A stretch of DNA of 64,000 nucleotides from JAJRQY01 sp965224435 (GTDB lineage Bacteria; Actinomycetota; Acidimicrobiia; Acidimicrobiales; SZUA-35). Each line of letters starts with the position of its first letter. The stretch's first letter is position 1. Location: assembly GCA_965224435.1 (NCBI GenBank), contig OZ245048.1:806001-870000 (forward strand). Direction: 5' to 3'. The notes below the pieces were generated by a model that saw nothing but the letters and a program-made list of their open reading frames with translations, was not told the origin of the DNA and did not search any database. Below are positions 32,323-41,247 of this stretch, piece by piece. A program made the translations under genes and the position numbers.

Positions 32323-35300
32323 GTGAACAAACCGATCAAGAAGCTTCTCGTCGCTAACCGAGGCGAGATCGCCATCCGAATCTTCCGAGCGGCCTATGAA
32401 CTCGGGATCGAAACGGTCGCCATTTTCACCTGGGAGGATCGCCAGTCGCTGCATCGTCTCAAGGCGGATGAGGCCTACCAGATCGGAACGGTTGGCCACC
32501 CCTTGCGTCCATATCTGGACATCAAGGAGATCATCCGAGCGGCACTGGCCGCTGACGCTGATGCGGTGCATCCCGGTTACGGTTTTCTGTCGGAAAGCCC
32601 TGAACTGGCTGATGCTTGTGCGGAAGCCGGACTTGTCTTTGTTGGTCCTCCGGGCCGGGTCTTGCGGTTGTGTGGCAACAAGATGAAAGCCAGAGAGCTG
32701 GCCCATGCCGCCGGTGTACCTGTCTTGCAGCAATCGATAGAGGTCACGTCAGAAACAGCGCTGGTGGCGGCAGAGCCAATCGGATTCCCCATCTTTGTGA
32801 AGGCAGCATCTGGCGGTGGTGGCCGTGGGCTTCGCCGGGTTGACGATCCGGCTGAGCTCGCTGCTGCAGTCGGCACTGCCCGCCGAGAAGCAGAAACGGC
32901 TTTTGGCGATCCAACCGTCTTTTTGGAGCAAGCCGTCATCGAGCCTCGCCATATCGAGGTGCAACTTGTTGGCGATGGCGACGGAATCGTTCATCTCTTT
33001 GAGCGGGACTGTTCGGTTCAGCGGCGGCATCAGAAGGTGGTCGAGATTGCGCCAGCACCGAACCTGGATCCTGCGATTCGTGACCAGATGTGCGCCGAAG
33101 CGGTGAAGTTTGGGCATCACATTGGCTACATCAATGCGGGAACGGTTGAGTTCTTGTTGCAACAAGACGGTTCGTTTGTGTTCATTGAAATGAATCCGCG
33201 TATCCAGGTTGAGCACACGGTGACTGAAGAGACCACCGGAGTCGATCTGGTTCGCACCCAGCTCCGTATTGCTGCGGGTGAATCGCTGGCTGAGGTAGGT
33301 CTGAGCCAGGATGCGATCCAACAACGAGGCGCTGCCCTGCAATGTCGGATCACCACGGAAGATCCATCTAATGACTTCCGACCCGACACTGGGAGAATCC
33401 TGGCCTTTCGTCAGCCCGGTGGAGCCGGTATCCGCCTTGATGGAGGCGGTGGCTACGCCGGGGCCGAGATCACGCCCTACTTCGATTCGCTCCTGACCAA
33501 GCTCACCTGCCGAGGCCAGACCTTCGACGAAGCAGTGGCCCGGTCGCGTCGAGCTCTGGCTGAGTTCCGTGTCCGAGGGCCAGCCACCAATATCGCTTTC
33601 ATTCAAGGAGTGTTGGATTCTGAGGAGTTCCAGGCCGGGGGAGTAACCACCTCGTTCATTCAGCGCCACCCCGAGCTGCTTCTGGCCAAGCAGGGTGGAG
33701 ACCGAGCGACCAAGTTGCTTCGCTGGCTCGGCGATGTCACGGTCAACCGTCCCAACGGCGAGGGTCACGGTTGTGAAGACCCAACCACGAAGCTGCCACC
33801 AAGGCCGACTGTGGAGCCGACTGACGGATCGAAGCAGCGACTGGATGAGTTAGGTCCTGAGGCCTTCGCCACTTGGATGCGCCAATCGAAGGCGTTGCTT
33901 GTCACCGACACCACCTTGCGTGATGCCCACCAGTCAATCTTGGCCACCCGGGTGCGAACCTTTGACCTGGTGGCCGGTGCTCGCCACATTGCGCAGCGCA
34001 GCCCCGGCTTGCTGAGTCTGGAGTGCTGGGGTGGTGCGACCTATGACGTTGCCTTGCGCTTCTTGCACGAGGACCCGTGGGAGCGCCTGGAACGGCTTCG
34101 CGCTGCTGCACCGAACCTTTGCTTGCAGATGCTTCTGCGGGGACGCAACACCGTTGGCTACTCGGCATATCCCGATGTGGTGGCCGAACGTTTCGTGGCT
34201 GAAGCCCATCGGACCGGGGTCGACATCTTTCGAGTGTTCGATGCCCTCAATTCCGTCGAACAGATGAAGCCCGCCATTGATGCCGTCCGCACTACCGGAG
34301 CGATTGCCGAAGGAACCATTTGCTACACCGGCAACCTGGATGACCCAGCCGAAACCCTGTACACGCTGGACTACTACATGGGTATTGCCGAGCAGCTGGT
34401 CGAGTCCGGAGTGCATGTCTTGTGCATCAAGGACATGGCTGGACTACTGCGCCCGGGGGCAGCGCACCGGCTGGTCACGGCCTTGCGTGAGCAGTTCAGT
34501 CAGGTTCCCGTGCACCTGCACACCCATGACACTGCCGGTGGACAGATGGCCACCTATTTGTCGGCATCCATGGCTGGGGTTGACGCCATTGACGCGGCAG
34601 CGGCGCCCCTGTCGGGAATGACGTCACAACCCTCCATAGCTGCGGTCACGGCAGCCTTTGAGCACTCCGATGTAGAACCGGCGATCAGTCTGGACGGCCT
34701 CGGTTTCTTGGAGCCATTCTGGGAAGCCACCAGGCGGGTCTATGCCCCGTTTGAGGCTGGGCTTTTCTCGCCAACGGGCACGGTCTATCAGCACGAGATT
34801 CCCGGTGGCCAGCTTTCCAACCTGCGCCAGCAAGCCATTGCTGTTGGCCTGGGTGAAAGATTCGAAGAGATCGAAGAGCTCTACGCCGCTTGTGACCAGA
34901 TGCTTGGACGGATCATCAAGGTGACTCCAACGTCCAAAGTTGTTGGAGACCTGGCTCTCCAACTGGCGGCGTCGGGTCTCACCGTTGCTGACCTGGTGGC
35001 CGATCCTGCCGCCGCCGACCTGCCCGACAGTGTCGTTGGCTTCCTCCACGGCGAACTGGGCGAGCCTGCAGCTGGTTTCCCCGAACCGTTCCGTTCGGCT
35101 GCCCTCGTTGGTCGCCGGGCAATGTCCACTCCGGAATCCCTGAGTGACGAGGACCTGCAAGCACTTGATGGTCCTGGCGTTCGGTCTGCCCTGAGCCGCC
35201 TACTCTTTCCAAAACCCTTCGCCAGCTTTGAAGAACACCTGGAGGACTACGGCGAGCTGTCTCGACTCTCCAGCGACCTCTTCCTTTACGGTCTCCAGGT

Positions 35301-35712
35301 AGGTCAACAAGATGTGTCCATCAGCTTGGAGCGTGGGGTGCAGCTTCTGGTTGGTCTTGACGCCATTGGTGAGCCCGACGAACGGGGCATGAGGCGAGTC
35401 GTCTTCCGACTTAACGGCCAGCTCCGTCCGCTGGACATTCGCGACCATTCCGTTGGCCAGGACGTGGGTGGTAGTGAGCAAGCGGATGAAGCTAACCCTG
35501 GTCATGTTCCTGCACCGTTCACCGGAATAGTCAGCGTGCAGGTTGAGGTTGGTGATGAGGTTGAGGCCAATCAGGCCGTGGCCCTGATTGAAGCGATGAA
35601 GATGGAGTCAGTCATCTCGGCTCCAATCGCCGGAGTCATCGAGCGCTTAGGTGGGGCGGCTGTCCGATCGGTCGAACCCGGTGATCTTGTTCTTGCTATT
35701 CGGCCGATCTAG
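32323..35712 (+). CDS. pyc: Pyruvate carboxylase
   Basis: A 1129-residue single-chain biotin enzyme of normal length. Residues 1-450 are the biotin carboxylase domain (KLLVANRGEIAIRIFRAA, HPGYGFLSE, EMNPRIQVEHTVTEE). The carboxyltransferase TIM barrel starts near 525 (TTLRDAHQSILATRVR, GGATYDVALRFL, HTHDTAGGQMATYL). A PYC/OADA region follows, and the biotinyl domain ends the protein with EAMKMES. It makes oxaloacetate from pyruvate and bicarbonate in the cytosol. The GTG start has GGAAG 8 nt upstream. It is divergent to the acyl-CoA ligase, 82 bp apart, and its stop shares CTAG with the next, convergent gene. Confidence 0.97.
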   Translation: MNKPIKKLLVANRGEIAIRIFRAAYELGIETVAIFTWEDRQSLHRLKADEAYQIGTVGHPLRPYLDIKEIIRAALAADADAVHPGYGFLSESPELADACAEAGLVFVGPPGRVLRLCGNKMKARELAHAAGVPVLQQSIEVTSETALVAAEPIGFPIFVKAASGGGGRGLRRVDDPAELAAAVGTARREAETAFGDPTVFLEQAVIEPRHIEVQLVGDGDGIVHLFERDCSVQRRHQKVVEIAPAPNLDPAIRDQMCAEAVKFGHHIGYINAGTVEFLLQQDGSFVFIEMNPRIQVEHTVTEETTGVDLVRTQLRIAAGESLAEVGLSQDAIQQRGAALQCRITTEDPSNDFRPDTGRILAFRQPGGAGIRLDGGGGYAGAEITPYFDSLLTKLTCRGQTFDEAVARSRRALAEFRVRGPATNIAFIQGVLDSEEFQAGGVTTSFIQRHPELLLAKQGGDRATKLLRWLGDVTVNRPNGEGHGCEDPTTKLPPRPTVEPTDGSKQRLDELGPEAFATWMRQSKALLVTDTTLRDAHQSILATRVRTFDLVAGARHIAQRSPGLLSLECWGGATYDVALRFLHEDPWERLERLRAAAPNLCLQMLLRGRNTVGYSAYPDVVAERFVAEAHRTGVDIFRVFDALNSVEQMKPAIDAVRTTGAIAEGTICYTGNLDDPAETLYTLDYYMGIAEQLVESGVHVLCIKDMAGLLRPGAAHRLVTALREQFSQVPVHLHTHDTAGGQMATYLSASMAGVDAIDAAAAPLSGMTSQPSIAAVTAAFEHSDVEPAISLDGLGFLEPFWEATRRVYAPFEAGLFSPTGTVYQHEIPGGQLSNLRQQAIAVGLGERFEEIEELYAACDQMLGRIIKVTPTSKVVGDLALQLAASGLTVADLVADPAAADLPDSVVGFLHGELGEPAAGFPEPFRSAALVGRRAMSTPESLSDEDLQALDGPGVRSALSRLLFPKPFASFEEHLEDYGELSRLSSDLFLYGLQVGQQDVSISLERGVQLLVGLDAIGEPDERGMRRVVFRLNGQLRPLDIRDHSVGQDVGGSEQADEANPGHVPAPFTGIVSVQVEVGDEVEANQAVALIEAMKMESVISAPIAGVIERLGGAAVRSVEPGDLVLAIRPI

Positions 35713-36953
35713 CTGGACGTCTTCGAGGGTTCGTTGTATGCCCCAGGGCGATGGAAGAGGCCTTGTTCCCAGCGCTTTGGGGTGCCAAGAACAGCCCGTG
35801 GATAGTCCTCAAAGAGCCAGCGAGCAAAGTTTCTTCGTGTCCATGGGGTCAGGGAGCAGATTCGAAGACTGGCTGAGGCTCCGACCTTCGTAGCAAGAAC
35901 CTTGGATAGCAGTCCAGCCAGCTGATGGTCCCTAACCATCCCCTTGCGAAGGACTTGTTCGTATTCCGCGATTGCTGATTCGGGGGAGTCGGCCCCTGCC
36001 TCAGCGATCATTCGGGCGGCCAGCATTCCAGTTTCCAGGGCTTGGCCGATGCCTTCACCGGTCATTGGGTCGGTGGCGCGTGCGGCATCACCAACGAAGA
36101 TCACGCGATGGTCGGTCAAGGTGGTGGAGGGGAGCCGAGCCGGAATCGGCAAGGCCTTATGCGGGGCCTCCGCTACAGCATCGGCGCCGAGCACCTTGCG
36201 AATATGCGGGCGTTGCAAGATGTCAGGCCAGAGCTTCTTCATGTCCTGAATGCTCGGTCCGGAATCACTCGGTCCGTCGTTACGCAGTATTCCAAAACCA
36301 ACGTTCGCCGTGTTATCGGCCAGGGGAAAGGACCAGACATAGCCGGGCAAGAGGTCCGGCTCGAACCAGACGCACAGTTCCTGAGAGGCTTGTGGACTCA
36401 CATTGCGGAAGTATTGGCGGAAGCCGTGCCAATCGCCGCGGTAACCCTCGGTGGTCAGACCGAGCAGCTTTCGGGTTGGTGACCACATGCCGTCGGCGGC
36501 GATGAGCATCTTGGCCTCATAGGCCTTGCCCCCAGCCTGGACCTCAACCCGGTCAGCATGTTGCGTGATGGCTTCGACGCCAGTTCCTTCATCAACCTGC
36601 GCACCAGCCAGACGAGCCAGGTTCACCAGCTCGGCATCCAACTCGCTGCGACGAGCAACGGCCGCAAACTGGCCACGACCCTTCGGCAAGGGGAAGGAGA
36701 TGAGTTTGCGCCCTGGTCCAGCAACCTTCACATCATCAACGATGTGCCAGCTCGGCACGTTGGTTGGATCCAGGCCCAGATGGTCCAGATGGCGTAGGGC
36801 GCCGGTGGTTAGACCGTCGCCGCAGCACTTCTCGCGAGGGAAGGTTGCCTTGTCAATAACGGTGACCGTCAGGCCGTTCTGCCGAGCTTCAATGGCGGCG
36901 GCAGAGCCAGCTGGCCCCGCACCAATGACCAGCAGGTCGCTAAGAATGGGCAC
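35709..36953 (-). CDS. Geranylgeranyl reductase family flavoprotein
   Basis: A 414-residue FAD protein. The Rossmann motif GAGPAGSAAAIEAR is at residues 11-24, FPREKCCGDGLTTGALRHL follows at about 43, and VIFVGDAARATDPMTGEGIGQALETG near 285 is the second FAD-binding motif. This is the GG-reductase/digeranylgeranylglycerophospholipid-reductase-like family that saturates isoprenoid chains, such as menaquinone side chains (MenJ-like) or prenyl lipids. GTG start overlaps the preceding VanW gene stop by one base (TAGTG), so the two form an operon. Confidence 0.87.
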   Translation of the reverse strand: MPILSDLLVIGAGPAGSAAAIEARQNGLTVTVIDKATFPREKCCGDGLTTGALRHLDHLGLDPTNVPSWHIVDDVKVAGPGRKLISFPLPKGRGQFAAVARRSELDAELVNLARLAGAQVDEGTGVEAITQHADRVEVQAGGKAYEAKMLIAADGMWSPTRKLLGLTTEGYRGDWHGFRQYFRNVSPQASQELCVWFEPDLLPGYVWSFPLADNTANVGFGILRNDGPSDSGPSIQDMKKLWPDILQRPHIRKVLGADAVAEAPHKALPIPARLPSTTLTDHRVIFVGDAARATDPMTGEGIGQALETGMLAARMIAEAGADSPESAIAEYEQVLRKGMVRDHQLAGLLSKVLATKVGASASLRICSLTPWTRRNFARWLFEDYPRAVLGTPKRWEQGLFHRPGAYNEPSKTSS

Positions 36954-38881
36954 TACTCCGCAGCAGTTGTGGACGAGGTTTCGGTGACCGTGGTCGGTGT
37001 TGTCTCCGTCACCGTGGTGGGAGTTGTTTCACCAGTCGTCGGGGTCTCGCCCTCGACGGTCGTGCTTGTTTCGCCCTCGACGGTTGTTGTGGTTGCGTCC
37101 GGATTGGTGGTGGTTGGAACGGTGCTATTGCCGTTGCAGTCCAGCCCAGCAGCCGGTCGGTAGACAGCGAAGACCTTGTCGTTCTTCACGTCACCGTTCT
37201 CGAAGACACGCTCGCGCTTGGTGGTCCAGCGTGTGCAGTGTCCCTGGCTGGTGCCGGTGATGGTCTTGTCGCATTCCTTGGCTCCGCTGACCAGCGAGCC
37301 ATCTTTGGCCACACAGAATACGTCGATGTTCTTGGTTGAGTAGAAGGTCACGGTGATACTGGTATCGGTCCAGGTTGGCCAGACCAGCACGCCATATTCG
37401 GTGGGATTGCTGATGATGAAATCGGGCTTTGGAAACGAGATCGTTGCTTCCCGGCCCTTGGGATAGCGACTGAAGTACAGCGAATGGCTTTGGTATTCGT
37501 TGAGGTCGAGGCCACCAAAGAATGCGGCGTTGAAGATGGTGGTGGTGAACTGGCTCACGCCACCGCCAACTTGGGCCTCGAGGATGCCGTTGGCAATAGC
37601 GCCAGCGGCCTTGAATCCTCCGGCGGCGGTGCGTCTGCCGACCACATCATTGAGATCGAATGACTCACCTGGTCGAATCACATATCCCTGAACAATGGAT
37701 GCCATCAACTGGATGTTGGTGACCCGGTTCTCGCAACACTTGTGGTTGGTGGTGAAGGTTGAGATTTCTTCGATGATTCCCAACGCTTCGAGCTCGGCTA
37801 CACCTTCGTCGCTGCCTGCGATGCTTGGCTGCAAGCGGATCACTCGAAGTGATGGGTCGATCTCGTTGTCTTCGTCATTGTCTTCGGCGTCAGGATCTTC
37901 GGATCCTTCATCGACAATGGCAGCAGCCATCAACCCGATCTTTATCAAGTCGCCGGTTTGCTCGTCACAGCAGACGACGGACTCGGCGGCAGGAACGATG
38001 ATTGGTTCTCCGTCGATGACCTTGAAGGTTGCTTGCTGTCCTTCTTCGCCCAGTGTGGGGAAGAGGGGTTGTAGGGCAGCCGCTGCCTTGTCAGTGTCGA
38101 CGATCCAGTCGAGGATTTGGGCGTCGGGGCTGAGCGAGATCCAGGATCGGATGTCGGTTCCGTCAAGTTCGACCTGGGTATCCAAGACCTGGATGACAAT
38201 CGGGTCGGCAGTGGCCTCGTTGGCCTCGACCATGATGGCCTTGAGCTCTGCGGAGCCAACATCGGGTTTGAGTGGAATCGAGGGAATCGCGACCTCATAG
38301 GGGGATCCCCCCTCAATGGCGGCGGGTAAAGCAGCGGCCAGGACCCCCGGGTCAACAATGGCTCCGTCGGATCCAGGAATGACGGTCAGCATGTTGCCAC
38401 TTAGTCCCAGCTCGGGGTCGCTGGGCATGGTGAGGAGCGGGTTGATCAGATCCAGAGTTGCTTGGTTGGCGAGAGCATCGTCGAAGACATAGTGAGCTTC
38501 GATGGTTTCGTCAGAAAAGAAGGTTCCGATCCAGCGGAAGGGGCGGAACAAGAAGAATCCGCCTCGCCGGGCGGCCAACGCGTCGGCGGCGAGGCGTTCG
38601 CCGTCGATTCTTGCGCCAAGCGATACTGGATCGGTTGAGACCGAGGTGTTGCCAACGGCGATGGTGAGAGGCTCTGAGGAGAAGCGAGTTGTGAGATCAG
38701 TGCCAGCTTGCACCACGTCTGCCTTGGTGAGGCCTCCGAGGTTGGTTGTCTCAACGACAACGTTGCGGACCACTTGGTCCGAGGAAACTACTGAATCGAT
38801 TCCCCAGGCCGCCACCAGAAGGAGGAAAAGGCCGAGGGGTACACCCGCACCAAGGAGGGGCCACCGTCGCTTGTTAGACAC
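36953..38881 (-). CDS. VanW-family cell-surface protein with Thr-rich tail
   Basis: A 642-residue protein with one N-terminal membrane helix (WPLLGAGVPLGLFLLLVAAW) and an extracytoplasmic part: two putative peptidoglycan-binding-type (PG_binding_4) regions in residues 40-330, then a VanW domain (ENRVTNIQLMASIVQGYVIRPGESFDLNDVVGRRT and GGGVSQFTTTIFNAAFFGGL). A tail of about 50 residues is rich in Thr, Glu and Pro. Two vicinal Cys pairs (VVCCDE, HKCCEN) are present. GTG 38881 gives the natural KRRWPLL start; ATG 38920 is possible. VanW function is unsettled. The tail looks like a cell-wall spacer. Confidence 0.85.
   Translation of the reverse strand: MSNKRRWPLLGAGVPLGLFLLLVAAWGIDSVVSSDQVVRNVVVETTNLGGLTKADVVQAGTDLTTRFSSEPLTIAVGNTSVSTDPVSLGARIDGERLAADALAARRGGFFLFRPFRWIGTFFSDETIEAHYVFDDALANQATLDLINPLLTMPSDPELGLSGNMLTVIPGSDGAIVDPGVLAAALPAAIEGGSPYEVAIPSIPLKPDVGSAELKAIMVEANEATADPIVIQVLDTQVELDGTDIRSWISLSPDAQILDWIVDTDKAAAALQPLFPTLGEEGQQATFKVIDGEPIIVPAAESVVCCDEQTGDLIKIGLMAAAIVDEGSEDPDAEDNDEDNEIDPSLRVIRLQPSIAGSDEGVAELEALGIIEEISTFTTNHKCCENRVTNIQLMASIVQGYVIRPGESFDLNDVVGRRTAAGGFKAAGAIANGILEAQVGGGVSQFTTTIFNAAFFGGLDLNEYQSHSLYFSRYPKGREATISFPKPDFIISNPTEYGVLVWPTWTDTSITVTFYSTKNIDVFCVAKDGSLVSGAKECDKTITGTSQGHCTRWTTKRERVFENGDVKNDKVFAVYRPAAGLDCNGNSTVPTTTNPDATTTTVEGETSTTVEGETPTTGETTPTTVTETTPTTVTETSSTTAAE
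36959..37110 (-). repeat. 24-bp microrepeats encoding Thr-rich tail
   Basis: Near-identical adjacent 24-bp units at about 36978-37025 (two copies coding TTPTTVTE) and at about 37046-37093 (two copies coding VEGETSTT-type units) build the C-terminus of the VanW protein. Length variation by slippage is plausible. Confidence 0.6.
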
Positions 38882-38953
38882 AGCGGAACATTGTGCCAGG
38901 TCAGAGCCCCATTCGGGCATCACACTTTTGTGTTGTCTTCAGAATGTGACAAG

Positions 38954-38969
38954 CTCTCGCTAACGAGAG
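38954..38969 (+). promoter_or_regulatory. Inverted repeat overlapping maoC ribosome site
   Basis: CTCTCG/CGAGAG with a 4-nt loop. Its right arm contains the GAGAGG that would serve as Shine-Dalgarno for ATG 38978; it may be an operator or a ribosome-site-masking hairpin. Confidence 0.4.
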
Positions 38970-38977
38970 GTTCTGAG

Positions 38978-39865
38978 ATGCCAATTAATCCTGGTGCGGT
39001 CGGTAGTACGAGTGAGGGGAATCGGTGGTCATGGGCCTCCGATGATGCCCTTCTTTATGCTCTGGGTGTGGGTGCTGGAGTGACTGACCCGGTGGTCGAA
39101 GAGCTTGAATTCACCACCGAAAACACGTCCGGTGTAAGCCAGCAGGCGCTGCCCAGCTTCTGTGTGATTAGTGCCCACAAGGCCCGTGGCGGCACCAGTG
39201 CGTTGGCTTCAATCGGCTCGTTTGACCCGAGGATGCTGGTGCACGGTGAGCAGGGTTTTGTGCTTCATCGGCCAATGCCGGTTTCTGGTGAGGTGACGAT
39301 TACCGAGGAGGTGACCGGGATCTACGACAAGGGCAAGGGAGCGGTCGTTGCCACGAAGTCTTCAGCCGTGTCGGTTGAGGATGGCCAGCCTCTCTTTGAC
39401 CTGACCTCGTCGGTGTTTATTGTTGGTGAGGGCGGTTTCGGTGGAGATCGGGGCTCGAGCGGCCAAAAGAGCGTTGCCCCCGATCGTGACCCGGACTTGT
39501 CCATCACCTATCAGACCCGTCCAGATCAGGCCCTGCTGTATCGCTTGAGTGGGGACCGAAATCCTTTACATGCCGACAAGCAGTTCTCCGACGTTGGTGG
39601 CTTCCCCCGACCGATCCTGCACGGGTTGTGTACCTATGGTTTCACTGCCCGGGCTTTGCTGCATGGCTTGTGTGATGGCGATCCGGCCCGTTTCAAGTCC
39701 ATGTCCGGCCGATTCACCTCACCGGTTCTTCCCGGTGAAGCGCTCACCATCAACATGTGGCGTGAGAGCGACCAGGGCGACGGCACTGATGGCCAGACCG
39801 TGTTCCAGACAGTCGCTGACGACGGCCGAGTCGTCATTGACAACGGCTCAGTCACGACTAAGTAG
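38978..39865 (+). CDS. MaoC-family (R)-enoyl-CoA hydratase (hydratase 2-like)
   Basis: A 295-residue double-hotdog protein. The N-terminal half is the MFE-2 hydratase N-like domain (SDDALLYALGVGAG, LPSFCVI). The C-terminal MaoC domain has the catalytic motif YRLSGDRNPLHADKQFSDVGGFPRPILHGLCTYGF, with Asp and His in GDxNPLH. It hydrates trans-2-enoyl-CoA to (R)-3-hydroxyacyl-CoA and would pair with the SDR at 26793. ATG 38978 has GAGAGG 7 nt upstream. Divergent to the VanW gene. Confidence 0.92.
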   Translation: MPINPGAVGSTSEGNRWSWASDDALLYALGVGAGVTDPVVEELEFTTENTSGVSQQALPSFCVISAHKARGGTSALASIGSFDPRMLVHGEQGFVLHRPMPVSGEVTITEEVTGIYDKGKGAVVATKSSAVSVEDGQPLFDLTSSVFIVGEGGFGGDRGSSGQKSVAPDRDPDLSITYQTRPDQALLYRLSGDRNPLHADKQFSDVGGFPRPILHGLCTYGFTARALLHGLCDGDPARFKSMSGRFTSPVLPGEALTINMWRESDQGDGTDGQTVFQTVADDGRVVIDNGSVTTK

Positions 39866-39921
39866 GGCGGGGTCAGGGCTCAGTTAGTGGATTAATCCGC
39901 CCGAGGAACGAGGGTCCAGCC

Positions 39922-40629
39922 TCAGTGGTAGCGAGGGCGGGTCATCATGAACTCGCTTTCCTCGCGGTGAATGACCTCGTCGTAGCCAATCTGGCGGAAC
40001 ATGTCTGCCAGACTGTCGTAGGAGCCGTACTCCTTCTCGAACTGACTCTCAAAGCTTGTTGTTTCCCACTGCGGGTTTTCGTCCACCAGGTGCGCGTACT
40101 CGTGGGCGGCGTGGTCTTCGAAGTCGGCGTTCAGTCGGTAACTCCACTTTGGCTTCAGCACAAAAAGAATCCAGGACATCTGGTAGTAGACCACGGCCAA
40201 AATCTGAGGAATGATCCGGCCTTTCAACCAGGTTCGCCGGTGATCTCTTGTGAGTTCCTCGAGGATCAACAGGTGCCACTGTTCGTTGTCTTGTTCGAAT
40301 CGAGCAACCCGTACGCGCTCATGTACGCGCCGTGCGAACTCTGGCCGTTTCGACGTGTGGGTCATTGCCACGTACGCAATGCTCTCCCATGCCTGGTATG
40401 GGACCCGCGCCACTACTTCGATTACTCGGAATTTGTCCAGGTCGCGCTCAGGTCCGTAGACAGCGTCCATGGTGGCGAACAATGCCTTCGCACTTAAGGA
40501 ATAGTTTCGCCTCGGCTGCTCAAGCTGTTTGATTTGTTCCTGGACGAGTGCATCGTGATCCAGCCTCTTCATCGGACCGAAGGGCGGGCGTTCTCCAATG
40601 GCTTCGGTAACGGGGCCTACGGTCGTCAT
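39922..40629 (-). CDS. Alternative oxidase, PTOX-like di-iron protein
   Basis: A 235-residue protein of the alternative oxidase family. Iron-ligand motifs in order: Glu in VIEVVARVPYQAW (about residue 70), NEQWH in the ILEEL helix (about 114), the EDHAAHEY helix (about 170), and DEVIHREE near the C-terminus (about 219). VARVPY, NExxHLLI, YYQMSWILFVLKPKWSYRLN and DMFRQIGYDE resemble plastid terminal oxidase more than plant mitochondrial AOX. It would oxidise a quinol and reduce O2 without proton pumping. GGAG lies 6 nt before the ATG. Bacterial examples are rare but known. Confidence 0.82.
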   Translation of the reverse strand: MTTVGPVTEAIGERPPFGPMKRLDHDALVQEQIKQLEQPRRNYSLSAKALFATMDAVYGPERDLDKFRVIEVVARVPYQAWESIAYVAMTHTSKRPEFARRVHERVRVARFEQDNEQWHLLILEELTRDHRRTWLKGRIIPQILAVVYYQMSWILFVLKPKWSYRLNADFEDHAAHEYAHLVDENPQWETTSFESQFEKEYGSYDSLADMFRQIGYDEVIHREESEFMMTRPRYH

Positions 40630-40740
40630 GGGCGTCTCCGGTCTCTAGCGATTTTCCTCTCAGCGTATTGTCCCACTGGAACTCTGGTCTCACCGCGTGA
40701 CCAATAACACCCGGCTCACGTTGGACCTTACCGGTTGGGG

Positions 40741-41136
40741 TCAATCAGCTGCGGTGGCCTCGATCTCGAACATGAGTGGGGCGATGGCTAACCGCGTTAC
40801 CCCGAGCACGGTCATTGGGGGAGCGATGTTGAGCGGTCCGAATCGGGCGCCGAGTACATCGAAGTTCTTCATCGCTTCATCCACGTCCGTGGCATAGATG
40901 CCAAGTCGCGTGATGTTGGCGAGGCTCATGCCGGCAGCACTCAAGACAGCCTCCAGATTGTCAAGAGCGAGAATCATCTGATTCCGCATGTCCTCGGGGT
41001 GCTGGGGGTTGCCTTCGGCGTCAACCGAGGTTTGACCCGCACAGATTAGTTGTCGGTTGACTCCCTGGAGAACTTCGCCTTGGTTGTAACCGAAATTCAG
41101 TGACCACGGCCATGGGTTGACTGGTGTTCTGTTCAT
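40741..41136 (-). CDS. RidA family protein
   Basis: A 131-residue YjgF/YER057c/UK114 (RidA) family protein: PWSLNFGYNQGEVLQGVNRQLICAGQTSVDAEGNPQHPEDMRNQMILALDNLEAVL is the standard RidA N-terminal region and ITRLGIYATDVDEAM the typical follow-on. RidA deaminates reactive enamines and imines from PLP enzymes, but the Arg105-equivalent is not obvious in the C-terminus, so a paralogous role is possible. AGGAGA precedes ATG 41136 by about 9 nt. Divergent to a WYL regulator. Confidence 0.85.
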   Translation of the reverse strand: MNRTPVNPWPWSLNFGYNQGEVLQGVNRQLICAGQTSVDAEGNPQHPEDMRNQMILALDNLEAVLSAAGMSLANITRLGIYATDVDEAMKNFDVLGARFGPLNIAPPMTVLGVTRLAIAPLMFEIEATAAD

Positions 41137-41247
41137 TGGTGGCGTCTCCTAGTGATGACTACTGATAGGGCGGATTGTCCGTCCCCGGACGACCGGTATT
41201 GGTTGTCCAGGCAACAACGTATGGGCTATTCATGACAGGAACTGTCA

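Noticed and set aside
36042..36482. Plus-strand frames over the GG-reductase-like gene (35972-36505 and others)
   Set aside because: Antisense shadows of a well-recognised flavoprotein.
39889..39898. 10-bp palindrome GGATTAATCC between convergent maoC and oxidase genes
   Set aside because: Short, A/T-centred and without T-tract; could be chance.
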